From Fontibacterium temperatum (GTDB taxonomy: Bacteria > Pseudomonadota > Alphaproteobacteria > Pelagibacterales > Pelagibacteraceae): a stretch of 64,000 nt of DNA. The position numbers and the translations under genes are program-made. Every line of letters begins with the position of its first letter. Within the stretch, counting starts at the first letter, position 1. The stretch spans positions 61,194-125,193 of the forward strand of contig CAXNKS010000003.1 in assembly GCA_964203055.1 (NCBI GenBank). Direction: 5' to 3'. Below the pieces are notes generated by a model. The model saw only the letters and a list, made by a program, of their open reading frames with translations, was not told the origin of the DNA and did not search any database. Positions 8,742 through 17,249 of this stretch are shown here, piece after piece.

Positions 8742-9444
8742 TTAACTAACATTCCAGCGATAGCCACTTCCATATCTGGTCTCAATTGCTGAAAATTTTG
8801 GATCAATCTTTTTAAATTTTTTTCTTATTCGTCTTAACATGACTATCTATAGTTCTATCTTCAATGTCATTTTCCTGCTTATAGGCAATATTCATTAGAT
8901 AGGCTCTTTCTTTAACAACTCCAGGCCTTTTTGCTAACTCATAAATAATCTTAAATTCAGTTGTAGTTAATTTATCGGGCAAAGTTTTTCCTCCCCACTC
9001 ACATTCTAATTGTTCGGAGTCTAAGATTAGTCTTCCAACAGTTAAAATATTTTTTGGTTGAGAAGCAGTCTTGGGTTCTAGCTTTCTGAATTGAACACGA
9101 ATTCTCTCTATTAATACTTTAACAGAAAAGCCCCCTGACTTTTTAACGTAATCGTCAGCACCTAATTTTAATCCCAATAATTCATCCACCTCATCATCTT
9201 TGGAAGTTAATAAAATTATAGGTATAGAAGTTTTTTTTCTTAATTTTTCTAATAATTCTTCACCGTTCATTTTGGGCATCTTTAAATCTATAACTGCTAG
9301 ATCAGGAGGATTACGCGTCATACCGATGTATGCGCTTTCACCATCAAGGTAGGTTTGAACTTTAAATCCCTCATTCTCAAGCGCCATTGAAACGCTTGTT
9401 AAGATATTTCTATCATCATCGACTAGGGCGATTGTTTTGTTCAT
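8742..9444 (-). pseudogene. chvI: ChvI-type OmpR-family response regulator, C-terminus frameshifted as read
   Basis: The receiver domain is complete, with the acidic pocket VDDDR near residues 8-12, phosphoacceptor Asp53 in AVIDLKMPKMNGEE, and LLTSKDDE. The winged-helix domain follows from about residue 130. At EDRTIDSHVK the frame goes wrong and ends after seven more residues. In the adjacent frame the normal OmpR ending continues: RIRKKFKKIDPKFSAIE, then TRYGSGYRWNVS and a stop at 8742-8744. One extra base lies at about 8832-8835 (coding strand AAGACGA). As read, the product would lose the end of the recognition helix and the wing, and so DNA binding. A sequence error is likely. It lies 5 nt upstream of chvG. 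Confidence 0.82.
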
Positions 9445-9483
9445 ATAAATTATTTTATAATAATATTTGTATAATCAAAAGTT

Positions 9484-12279
9484 TTAATGCGCAGTGGTCC
9501 AATTTAATCCTTCTTTAATATCTACGCTTAAAGGAATGGAAAATTTATAGTCTGGTTCTGATGCTTTTGACATTATTTCGACAATATCAGCTTTTGATTT
9601 TTTAATATTATCAACAGAAGATTCAAACACCAGTTCATCATGAATCTGCAAAAGCATTTTACATTTTAAGTCTTGATCTTTAATTTTTTGATCTATTTTA
9701 ATCATTGCAAGCCTTAGAAGATCCGCAGCAGTTCCTTGTATTGGAGCATTAATAGATGCTCTTTCTTGAAAAGTTCTTAATGTATGATTTTTGTCATTAA
9801 TATTTGGAAAGTTACATTTTCTACCAAATATTGTTTTTACATAACCGTATTTTCTACAGCTCTTTAATGTTTCATTCATATAATCTTTTATTTCTGGAAA
9901 TTTCTTAAAATAAGATTTTAAAAAAGATTCTGCTTCAGTATTAGAAACTGAAATTTGCTTCGCAAGACCATATGATGAAATTCCATAAATAATTCCAAAA
10001 TTAATTGCCTTTGATTTTCTTCTCATTTCTTCGTTAATTTCCGTATGCTTTACTTCAAAGATTTGAGCTGCTGTAATATTATGAATATCTTCAGAATTTA
10101 AAAAACCTTTCTTAAGTTCTTTCACGTCAGCCATATGCGCAAGTATTCTCATTTCAATTTGACTATAATCTGCTGAAATTAAAAAATTACCTTTCTCAGC
10201 TATAAATGCCGACCGTATTTCCTTTCCTTCTGCTGACTTAATTGGAATGTTTTGAATATTTGGATCGCTAGATGCAAGTCTGCCCGTATTGGTGGCCGCA
10301 AGTAAAAAAGATGTATGAATTCTTTTGGTTTTTGGATCAATAAATTCTTGTAAACTATCAGTATAAGTATTTTTTAATTTAGATTTTTGCCTCCAGTCTA
10401 AAATTAATTGGGGTAAATCATGTCCTTTAAAGGCCAAGTCCTCTAAAATATTAACATTGGTTGCGTAGTTGCCTTTTTTGGTTTTCTTGGTACCAACAAT
10501 TTTTAGCTTTTTATAAAGAATATCGCCAAGTTGTTTTGTAGATGCAATATTGAACTCTTCACCTGCAAGTTCATAAATTTTCTTTTCTAGAACTTTTAAA
10601 TCTTTCTCAAATTTTAATGATAAATTTTTTAGAATTTTTTCATCAATCTTTATTCCATTTTCCTCCATCTGAGACAACACTTTGACCATTGGCTTTTCAA
10701 GTTCCTGATAAACTTTCAATACTTCTTCTTTAAAAATTCTATTATTAAAAAAGTTATATAGTCTTAAAGTAACATCAGCATCTTCAGCTGCGTATTCCGT
10801 TGCCTTATCAATATGAACCTTATCAAAAGTAACTTGCGACTTTCCAATGCCTGCAACATCTTTGAATGAAATCGTCTTATGATTTAGATGAATCTCAGAA
10901 AGCAAATCCATTCCATGACGATTTATTCCAGCATCTAACACGTAAGACATTAACATTGTGTCTTCTATTGAATTTAAATGGATTCCATATTTTTTTAATA
11001 TTCCAAAATCATATTTAATATTCTGTCCAATTATTTTTATACTTTTGTCCTCAAGAAAAGGCTTGATCTTTTTAATGACAGCATCAATATCCAACTGAGA
11101 TTTAATTTGTTTATCTTCTTTATTAGAATGATTTAAAGGTATGTAATAAGCATTCCCCTCTTTTACGCATAAAGAAATACCAACTAAATCAGCCTGTCTA
11201 ATATTTAAAGAATTTGTCTCAACATCAACAACAATAATGCCTTTTTTTTCCGCCTCTTCTAAAATTTTTTCTAACTCAGATAATTTAAATACTGTTTTAT
11301 AATTATCTCTAGAAACTTTTGCGCCTGCGGAAATAGTGTGTTTTGTTTCTTCTAAAAAAACATCTTGTTTATCTGTTTGCGCTCCATGAGTTTTTTCAAT
11401 TCTTTCCAAAAGTCTCGTAAATTCCATTTTTTTTAAAAATGAAATAATTTTTTCCTTATCTAAGTCCTTAACTATAAAATCTTCGATTTTTTCAACTGTA
11501 GGAACGTCATCTTTTAGAGTTACTAATTTCTTACTAATAAGTGCATTTTCTTTATTGTCAGAAATTGCTTGTCTTCGTTTTGGCTGTTTAATTTTATCTA
11601 CGTTCTTTAATAAGTTCTCTACTGAACCAAATTCATTAATTAACTCTGCGGCAGTTTTAACTCCTATGCTTGGAACCCCAGGTATATTATCTGAGCTATC
11701 CCCTGCTAACGCCTGAACTTCAATAACTTTGTCTGGGGTTACGCCAAATTTTTCCTTAACCTCTTCAATGCCAATATCTTTATTTTTCATTGAATCGAAA
11801 AGCGTTGTTTGATCGTCAATTAATTGCATTAAATCTTTATCAGATGAAATAATCTTAACTCTTGTATTTTTTTTTAAAGCTTCTTTTTTATATGTAGCTA
11901 TCAAATCATCAGCTTCATAATTCTCCATCTCTATACTAGGTAAATTAAAAGCTTTTACGGCTTCACGTATAAAACTAAATTGAGGTATTAAGTCTTCTGG
12001 TGTTTCACTTCTATTTGCTTTGTATTCTGGATAAATATTATTTCTAAAATTTTTTCTAGCAGTATCAAATATAACGGCTATATGAGTTGGTTTTTCATGA
12101 TCATTTTTTGATTTTGAATCTTCTAGAAATTTGTAAATCATATTGCAAAACCCACTGACAGCTCCTACTGGCATTCCATCGCTTTTTCTTGTAAGTGGTG
12201 GGAGAGCATAAAAGGCTCTAAAAATATAACCAGAGCCGTCAATTAGATAAAGAAGGTCTGTTTTTTTAGAATTGGTCAT
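9484..12279 (-). CDS. polA: DNA polymerase I with 5' nuclease and 3'-5' exonuclease domains
   Basis: This 931-residue polymerase removes RNA primers and fills gaps. Three domains are present. The FEN-type 5' nuclease spans about residues 8-270 (LIDGSGYIFRAFYAL, DSSDNIPGVPSIGVKTA). A 3'-5' exonuclease has its acidic motif intact (VVDVETNSL near 348, GQNIKYDF, then EYAAEDADVTLRL), so proofreading is probably active. Family A polymerase motifs are DYSQIEMRILAHMA near 705, RRKSKAINFGIIYG and LQIHDELVFE near 880. Length is typical. It is transcribed toward chvI from a 48-nt divergent spacer shared with the ABC ATPase gene. Confidence 0.97.
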   Translation of the reverse strand: MTNSKKTDLLYLIDGSGYIFRAFYALPPLTRKSDGMPVGAVSGFCNMIYKFLEDSKSKNDHEKPTHIAVIFDTARKNFRNNIYPEYKANRSETPEDLIPQFSFIREAVKAFNLPSIEMENYEADDLIATYKKEALKKNTRVKIISSDKDLMQLIDDQTTLFDSMKNKDIGIEEVKEKFGVTPDKVIEVQALAGDSSDNIPGVPSIGVKTAAELINEFGSVENLLKNVDKIKQPKRRQAISDNKENALISKKLVTLKDDVPTVEKIEDFIVKDLDKEKIISFLKKMEFTRLLERIEKTHGAQTDKQDVFLEETKHTISAGAKVSRDNYKTVFKLSELEKILEEAEKKGIIVVDVETNSLNIRQADLVGISLCVKEGNAYYIPLNHSNKEDKQIKSQLDIDAVIKKIKPFLEDKSIKIIGQNIKYDFGILKKYGIHLNSIEDTMLMSYVLDAGINRHGMDLLSEIHLNHKTISFKDVAGIGKSQVTFDKVHIDKATEYAAEDADVTLRLYNFFNNRIFKEEVLKVYQELEKPMVKVLSQMEENGIKIDEKILKNLSLKFEKDLKVLEKKIYELAGEEFNIASTKQLGDILYKKLKIVGTKKTKKGNYATNVNILEDLAFKGHDLPQLILDWRQKSKLKNTYTDSLQEFIDPKTKRIHTSFLLAATNTGRLASSDPNIQNIPIKSAEGKEIRSAFIAEKGNFLISADYSQIEMRILAHMADVKELKKGFLNSEDIHNITAAQIFEVKHTEINEEMRRKSKAINFGIIYGISSYGLAKQISVSNTEAESFLKSYFKKFPEIKDYMNETLKSCRKYGYVKTIFGRKCNFPNINDKNHTLRTFQERASINAPIQGTAADLLRLAMIKIDQKIKDQDLKCKMLLQIHDELVFESSVDNIKKSKADIVEIMSKASEPDYKFSIPLSVDIKEGLNWTTAH

Positions 12280-12327
12280 TAAATAAATATTATCTTATAA
12301 ATACAAAAATTATATTACATAATATTA

Positions 12328-13260
12328 ATGGAAAATTTTTTAGCACTAGAAATTACTAATCTCTCAAAAGAATTTAAGACAAAACAAAATACAATCCATG
12401 CTTTAAAAAATATTAGTTTAAATGTTAATAAAGGAGAAATATTTGGTTTATTAGGTCCAAATGGTGCTGGCAAATCTACATTTATAAATATTCTTGCGGG
12501 AACAGTTATAAAATCTTCTGGTTTAGTAAAGGTATGGAATTTCGATCTAGATAAAAATCCTAGAGAGGTAAGAAGTTCTATAGGAATAGTCCCTCAAGAG
12601 ACAAATCTTGATCCATTTTTTACTCCAAGAAAATTACTCGAAATTCAAGCTGGAATGTATGGAATAAAAGAAAGCGAAAGAATCACAGATAAAATTTTAG
12701 AAATCACCATGCTTCAAGACAAAGCAGATTCCTATGCTCGAAGTTTATCTGGAGGAATGAAGAGAAGATTATTAGTTGCAAAAGCTCTCGTTCACCGCCC
12801 CCCTATTTTAATTCTAGATGAGCCTACAGCTGGCGTTGACGTAGATCTTAGACAACAACTGTTGGAAAATATTCAACAGCTTAACAAACAAGGTGTGACT
12901 ATTATTTTAACAACTCACTACCTGCAAGAAGCCCAACAATTGTGTGACCGTATTGCAATTATTAATAATGGTGAGTTAATAGCATTAGATAAAACTGAAA
13001 ATTTACTAAACAATATATTAACAAAAAAAATAATTTTTAAATTAAAAGTTCCCAAAAATATTGGAGAAAAACTGAAGTCCGGTCTTACAATTAACTACCC
13101 AAAACCTGACCTTATTAGCGTTACCTATAATAAAAATGAGAATAAAATTGAAGAAATTATATCTGAAGTGAAAGAAAAAAATATTGAAATTTTGGATATT
13201 TTAACAGAAGATGCAGACTTAGAAGATGTTTTTTTAAAACTGACAAAAAAAAATGCTTAA
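12328..13260 (+). CDS. ABC transporter ATP-binding protein (ABC-2 / CcmA type)
   Basis: A 310-residue ABC ATPase. Walker A is GPNGAGKST at residues 43-51, the Q loop is IVPQETNLDPFFTPRK, the signature is LSGGMKRR near residue 141, and Walker B is ILILDEPTAGVD near 161-172, with the switch His in LTTHYLQEAQ. The tail of about 80 residues is characteristic of ATPases of ABC-2 type exporters (YadG/CcmA/DrrA-like) rather than ECF vitamin importers. No ABC-2 permease gene is adjacent, so its membrane partner must be encoded elsewhere. It overlaps bioY by 8 nt, which implies co-translation, although this ATPase is not of the class usually paired with BioY. Confidence 0.85.
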   Translation: MENFLALEITNLSKEFKTKQNTIHALKNISLNVNKGEIFGLLGPNGAGKSTFINILAGTVIKSSGLVKVWNFDLDKNPREVRSSIGIVPQETNLDPFFTPRKLLEIQAGMYGIKESERITDKILEITMLQDKADSYARSLSGGMKRRLLVAKALVHRPPILILDEPTAGVDVDLRQQLLENIQQLNKQGVTIILTTHYLQEAQQLCDRIAIINNGELIALDKTENLLNNILTKKIIFKLKVPKNIGEKLKSGLTINYPKPDLISVTYNKNENKIEEIISEVKEKNIEILDILTEDADLEDVFLKLTKKNA

Positions 13261-13825
13261 TAACAAAATTCAAAATAAAAAACTTTTTTTACTAAAAGAA
13301 ATTATGTGGTTGTTGCCCGTAATTGTTTTTGCAACTTTTATCATTACTTTGTCTGCAAAAACTAAAGTTCCATTTTATCCTGTACCGATGACTATGCAGA
13401 CGTTTGTAATCATGGCGATTGGTGTTGCTTTTGGAAAAAAAGTGGGTCTTTTAATACTATCAACTTATTTTTTAGAAGGCTTGTTTGGTCTTCCAGTATT
13501 TGCTGGTACTCCAGAAAAAGGTGTTGGATTAAGTTATATACTTGGACCAACTTGCGGATACTTAATGGGATATTTTATTACTGTATATCTTTCTGGAAAT
13601 ATCAAAGATGAAGATAAAATTTTAACAAGAATTATAAAATTAATAATCGCAATTATCCCAACTTATGTATTGGGAGTTATTTGGCTTGGTACAATATTTG
13701 GCTGGAATGATTCTATTATCAAATTAGGAGTTGTTCCTTTTATATTTGCTGAATTATTTAAAATAACTTTGCTTGCATTGTTAATTCCACATATTTTTAA
13801 GTTAAAAAAATATATAAAATCTTAA
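13253..13825 (+). CDS. bioY: BioY family biotin transporter (S component)
   Basis: A 190-residue membrane protein of the BioY family, the substrate-binding component of biotin uptake; some BioY proteins act without a dedicated energising module. Diagnostic stretches are VPFYPVPMTMQTFVIMAIG near residue 38 and LPVFAGTPEKGVGLSYILGP near residue 82, followed by TCGYLMGYF. About six membrane helices are apparent. The start lies inside the end of the ABC ATPase gene (8-nt overlap). A biotin transporter suggests the cell scavenges biotin, but no biotin synthesis genes could be checked in this window. Confidence 0.9.
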   Translation: MLNNKIQNKKLFLLKEIMWLLPVIVFATFIITLSAKTKVPFYPVPMTMQTFVIMAIGVAFGKKVGLLILSTYFLEGLFGLPVFAGTPEKGVGLSYILGPTCGYLMGYFITVYLSGNIKDEDKILTRIIKLIIAIIPTYVLGVIWLGTIFGWNDSIIKLGVVPFIFAELFKITLLALLIPHIFKLKKYIKS

Positions 13826-13846
13826 ATTCTTAATATCTAATTATAA

Positions 13847-14272
13847 ATGTTCAAAAACCTTTTAGGTTCTTGGTATTTAAAAAAAAAAATATCAAATGGC
13901 TTTTTAGGCGAAGGTTTAGTGTTTTTAAAATCTAAAAAATTAAATAACTTTCATTATGAAGAAAAAAGCTTAATTCACAAAAAAGGTAATGGGAATGCAA
14001 TATCTGGCTATCAAAATTTTGATATCGTTGAAAATAAGAATTTTATAAAATTTTACTTTTTGCTAGGTGATAAAAAAAATAAAATTTATCAAAAATTTAA
14101 TAACAGCTTTAAAGAGAATCTTGTTTCTTGGTACTTTTGTAAAAAAGATACCTACAAAACGTACTTGAGGGTGATAAATAATAATTTATTTAAGATAGAT
14201 CACTTAATAACAGGTCCAAACAAAAGAATATTAATACAGAATACTTATTTTAGGTCTTGTAAAAATAATTAG
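13847..14272 (+). CDS. DUF6314-like small protein
   Basis: A 141-residue soluble protein, rich in Lys and aromatic residues. The N-terminal GSWYLKKKISNGFLGEG and the C-terminal HLITGPNKRILIQNTYFR match my recollection of the DUF6314 pattern (an opening G-x-W-x-L and a late G-P-x-K with Tyr-x-Arg at the end), a lipocalin-like fold of unknown function. No catalytic motif or signal peptide is seen. It starts 21 nt after bioY and its stop codon abuts that of the convergent regA with no spacer. The family call is from memory of the motif. Confidence 0.6.
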   Translation: MFKNLLGSWYLKKKISNGFLGEGLVFLKSKKLNNFHYEEKSLIHKKGNGNAISGYQNFDIVENKNFIKFYFLLGDKKNKIYQKFNNSFKENLVSWYFCKKDTYKTYLRVINNNLFKIDHLITGPNKRILIQNTYFRSCKNN

Positions 14273-14839
14273 TTATTTTGGGGATCTTTTTGAAAGTATT
14301 CTTTGAAGGGTTCTTCTGTGCATATTAAGTCTTCTAGCCGTCTCAGAAACATTTCGTTCGCATAATTCAAATACTCTCTGAATGTGTTCCCATTTTACCC
14401 TATCAGCCGACATTGGATTCTCTGGAGGAGTTGCTTTCTTATCTTTATCTGCCAATAAAGCGGCCTCCAAATCCTCAGCATCAGCTGGCTTTGCAAGGTA
14501 GTCTATGGCTCCCGATTTAACCGCCGCAACAGCCGTAGGAATGTTTCCGTAGCCGGTTAAAACTACAATTCTACTGTCAGCTTTGACCTTGTGGATCTCT
14601 TTAACAACATCCAGACCGCTCCCATCGTTCAGTCTAAGGTCTATGATGGCAAAAGTTGGAGGAGAAACTTTAACTTTTTGGATCGCCTCAGCAACGCCAG
14701 AAGCTGAGGTGACAAAAAAACCTTTATTTTCCATGGCTTTTGAAAGCCTGTTTCGAAATGGATCGTCATCGTCCACTATAAGCAAAGATTTATTCTCGAA
14801 CTGCTCTAGATTCACTTTTGAGGTTAAAATTTTATTCAT
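14273..14839 (-). CDS. regA: RegA/PrrA/ActR-type redox response regulator
   Basis: A 188-residue global response regulator. The receiver domain has the acidic cluster VDDDDPFRNR (residues 22-31), phosphoacceptor Asp67 in AIIDLRLNDGSG, and VVLTGYGNIPTAVAAVKSGA. A Pro-containing linker leads to a Fis-type helix-turn-helix with NVSETARRLNMHRRTLQRIL, the almost invariant RegA recognition helix. RegA controls redox-dependent genes (respiration, carbon and nitrogen metabolism) in alphaproteobacteria. Its kinase RegB is encoded at 19187-20479 rather than next door; the polyamine operon lies between them. The 170-nt upstream region is shared divergently with that operon and holds two palindromes. Confidence 0.92.
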   Translation of the reverse strand: MNKILTSKVNLEQFENKSLLIVDDDDPFRNRLSKAMENKGFFVTSASGVAEAIQKVKVSPPTFAIIDLRLNDGSGLDVVKEIHKVKADSRIVVLTGYGNIPTAVAAVKSGAIDYLAKPADAEDLEAALLADKDKKATPPENPMSADRVKWEHIQRVFELCERNVSETARRLNMHRRTLQRILSKRSPK

Positions 14840-14847
14840 CGAGACCT

Positions 14848-14857
14848 GACTATAGTC
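14848..14857. promoter_or_regulatory. Perfect 10-bp palindrome upstream of regA
   Basis: GACTATAGTC reads the same on both strands and lies 8 bp before the regA start. The stretch 14841-14896 is noticeably richer in G and C than the surrounding DNA. It could be an operator or a -10-like element for regA. No known factor motif was recognised. Confidence 0.35.
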
Positions 14858-14884
14858 CTTCCCGAACCCGATCTCAAGCTAAGG

Positions 14885-14896
14885 TCACAGCTGTGA
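14885..14896. promoter_or_regulatory. Perfect 12-bp palindrome in the regA/decarboxylase divergent region
   Basis: TCACAGCTGTGA is a perfect palindrome followed directly by an A8T5 tract (14896-14908) that should bend the DNA. Its position between divergent regA and the polyamine operon is that expected of a dimeric repressor or activator site. There is no loop, so it is more likely a DNA site than an RNA hairpin. Confidence 0.45.
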
Positions 14897-14943
14897 AAAA
14901 AAATTTTTCTTACCCAAAATAAATACTTTACAAAAATTAAATT

Positions 14944-14973
14944 TTGCCCTAATTCACGACTCAAGAGTTAATT
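14944..14973 (+). promoter_or_regulatory. Possible promoter of the polyamine operon
   Basis: TTGCCC (14944-14949) and TTAATT (14968-14973) are spaced by 18 bases and would start transcription near 14980. That gives a leader of about 30 nt before the TTG start. The ribosome site is AAAGGA at 14993-14998. Low confidence because AT-rich DNA gives chance matches. Confidence 0.25.
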
Positions 14974-15009
14974 AAATTAATAATTTTTAACAAAAGGACA
15001 TAACAAGAA

Positions 15010-16200
15010 TTGAAAAAGTTTAATTCTGTTTCTGACTTAGTCAGAGAACTTCAACCAGTAAATCCTGTATATTGTATTCGCCCAGAAAGTATAAAGCTGG
15101 CTTGCAATTTTTTTGTAAATAATTTTCCGGGGAAACCCCTATACGCTGTAAAAACAAATCCTCACAAAAGTGTTATCAAACACATCTATCAAAATGGAAT
15201 TTCAAATTTTGATGTAGCCTCTCTAGAAGAAATTAAATTAGTTAAGTCGATTGCAAAAGATGCAAAACTTTATTTCATGCACACAGTAAAAAATAGAAAG
15301 AGTATTGAAGAAGCATATTTTAATTATGGTGTGAGAGATTTTTCTTTTGATACAAAAGATGAATTAATTAAAATTTTTGAAGCAACTAAAGATGCAAAAG
15401 ATTTAACTTTGTATTTAAGAATATTTGTTTCTAATGAACATTCTGAAATTGATCTTTCAAAAAAATTTGGAGCTTCTTCTACTGAAGCTATTGGATTAAT
15501 AAAATTAGTAAGACCACTTGTTAAAAAACTTGGAGTAAGTTTTCACGTTGGTTCACAGTGTATGCATCCTGTATCTTATTCAAAAGGAATTAAAGAAATT
15601 GGAAATATAATTACAAAATCAGGAATTACTCCTGACATTATTAATGTGGGTGGAGGATTTCCATCTAAGTATCCAGATTTATATCCTCAACCATTAGAAA
15701 ACTACATGGAAGAAATTAAAAAAGCAGTAAGCAAATTAAATTTACCTAAACAACCAGAATTAATTTGCGAACCAGGAAGAGCTATCGTTGCAGAAAGTGG
15801 TTCTACCATTGTTAAAGTTGAACTTAGAAAAAAACAAAGTCTTTATATTAATGATGGAACTTATGGATCTTTATTTGATGCAGGATTTCCAAATTTTATT
15901 TTCCCAACAAAAGTTATCGATACGGGAAAAGATTTAAGCAGACGTTTTACTCCTTTCAATTTCTACGGACCAACTTGTGATAGTATGGATTTCATGAAAG
16001 GTCCTTACATGTTGCCAAATAATTTAAAAGAAGGCGATTATATCGAGATTGGACAATTAGGAAGTTACGGCTTAACTTTTAGAACTAAATTTAATGGTTT
16101 TTACTCAGATGATATTTTCGAAATTGATGATAAACCAATAATGTCTGTTTACCAAAATGAACAGGACGAGGAATATAAAAGCAATTATCTTGTTGCTTAA
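15010..16200 (+). CDS. Fold III PLP-dependent ornithine/arginine/lysine decarboxylase
   Basis: A 396-residue alanine-racemase-fold decarboxylase of the eukaryotic ODC / diaminopimelate decarboxylase family. The PLP lysine is Lys48 in YAVKTN; HVGSQCMHP lies near residue 178; VNVGGGFPSKY-like and CEPGRAIVAESG segments bind the phosphate. The catalytic Cys is near residue 323 in GPTCDSMD, typical of ODC-type enzymes. The start is TTG, because the frame is closed by a stop just upstream and no ATG fits; GGA sits 11 nt before it. Its stop overlaps the next ATG (TAATG). Substrate is uncertain: ODC by sequence, but the downstream agmatine genes would make arginine a logical substrate. Confidence 0.85.
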   Translation: MKKFNSVSDLVRELQPVNPVYCIRPESIKLACNFFVNNFPGKPLYAVKTNPHKSVIKHIYQNGISNFDVASLEEIKLVKSIAKDAKLYFMHTVKNRKSIEEAYFNYGVRDFSFDTKDELIKIFEATKDAKDLTLYLRIFVSNEHSEIDLSKKFGASSTEAIGLIKLVRPLVKKLGVSFHVGSQCMHPVSYSKGIKEIGNIITKSGITPDIINVGGGFPSKYPDLYPQPLENYMEEIKKAVSKLNLPKQPELICEPGRAIVAESGSTIVKVELRKKQSLYINDGTYGSLFDAGFPNFIFPTKVIDTGKDLSRRFTPFNFYGPTCDSMDFMKGPYMLPNNLKEGDYIEIGQLGSYGLTFRTKFNGFYSDDIFEIDDKPIMSVYQNEQDEEYKSNYLVA

Positions 16201-17246
16201 TGAACAAATCCTCAAATCCAACTATAGGTCACAACAAATCTACTTTTTTAAGTAAAGCTATAGAGCACATAGACATTACCTCTTTTGATGCAAGGCCCAT
16301 CATAGATGCTATGGCTAAGATGTCTTTTACATCTAGAGAAACAGCCAATGCGGCGCAAATCTATAACGAAATGTTAAACGATAAAAACTGCACTATTTTC
16401 TTAACTTTAGCAGGATCAACTTCTGCTGCGGGATGTATGAAAGTTTATGCTGATCTAGTTAAAAACAACATGGTTGATGCTATCGTTTCAACAGGAGCAT
16501 CTATTGTTGATATGGATTTCTTTGAAGCGCTAGGCTTTAAACATTACCAAGGATCTCAATTCCAAAATGATAATGTGTTAAGAGAACACTATATCGATAG
16601 AATATACGATACCTACATTGATGAAGACCAACTACAAGCATGCGATAAGACGGTTGGCGAAATAGCAGATCAATTAGAACCTAGACCTTATACTTCTCGT
16701 GAATTCATAAAAGAAATGGGAAAATATTTAACAAAACATTCAAAGAAGAAAGAATCTTTAATTCAGCTTGCTTACGAAAATGATGTGCCAATATTCTGTC
16801 CTGCTTTTGTAGATTCTAGTGCCGGATTTGGTTTGGTAATGCACCAAGAAAGAAATCCAGAAAAACATTTAACAATTGACTCTGTAAGGGATTTTAGAGA
16901 ACTTACTGAAATTAAAATTAAATCAAAAACTTCGGGTTTATTAATGATCGGTGGTGGCGTTCCTAAAAACTATATTCAGGACACAGTAATATGTGCCGAA
17001 CTTTTAGGAAAAGAAGTTGATATGCATAAATACGCTATACAAATTACTGTTGCTGACGTTAGAGATGGAGCGTGCAGTTCTTCTACATTAAAAGAAGCGA
17101 GCTCATGGGGAAAAGTAGATACAGCAAGAGAGCAAATGGTTTTCGCTGAAGCAACTAGCGTTATACCTCTTATAGCAAGCGATGCATTTCATAGAGGCTA
17201 CTGGAAAAATAGACCTAAAAGGAGTTTTTCTAAATTATTTAAATAA
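16200..17246 (+). CDS. Deoxyhypusine synthase-like protein (putative homospermidine synthase)
   Basis: A 348-residue member of the deoxyhypusine synthase family. In bacteria, which lack eIF5A, such enzymes (often called SpeY) can make homospermidine or related polyamines by NAD-dependent aminobutyl transfer. The catalytic lysine is kept near residue 256 in GGGVPKNYIQD, which matches the active-site lysine of eukaryotic DHS. Other landmarks are LTLAGSTSAAGCMKVYADLV near residue 76, STGASIVDMDF near 101, and EASSWGKV with the conserved Trp near 299. It overlaps the decarboxylase stop and lies 3 nt before the amidase gene, so it belongs to one operon. The exact product cannot be told from sequence. 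Confidence 0.85.
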   Translation: MNKSSNPTIGHNKSTFLSKAIEHIDITSFDARPIIDAMAKMSFTSRETANAAQIYNEMLNDKNCTIFLTLAGSTSAAGCMKVYADLVKNNMVDAIVSTGASIVDMDFFEALGFKHYQGSQFQNDNVLREHYIDRIYDTYIDEDQLQACDKTVGEIADQLEPRPYTSREFIKEMGKYLTKHSKKKESLIQLAYENDVPIFCPAFVDSSAGFGLVMHQERNPEKHLTIDSVRDFRELTEIKIKSKTSGLLMIGGGVPKNYIQDTVICAELLGKEVDMHKYAIQITVADVRDGACSSSTLKEASSWGKVDTAREQMVFAEATSVIPLIASDAFHRGYWKNRPKRSFSKLFK

Positions 17247-17249
17247 ACG

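Noticed and set aside
14848..14896. Structured RNA or riboswitch in the regA/decarboxylase spacer
   Set aside because: The symmetric elements are loop-free palindromes, which fit DNA-binding sites better than RNA hairpins. The longer pairing between 14841 and about 14873 has a mismatch and does not match a known class.
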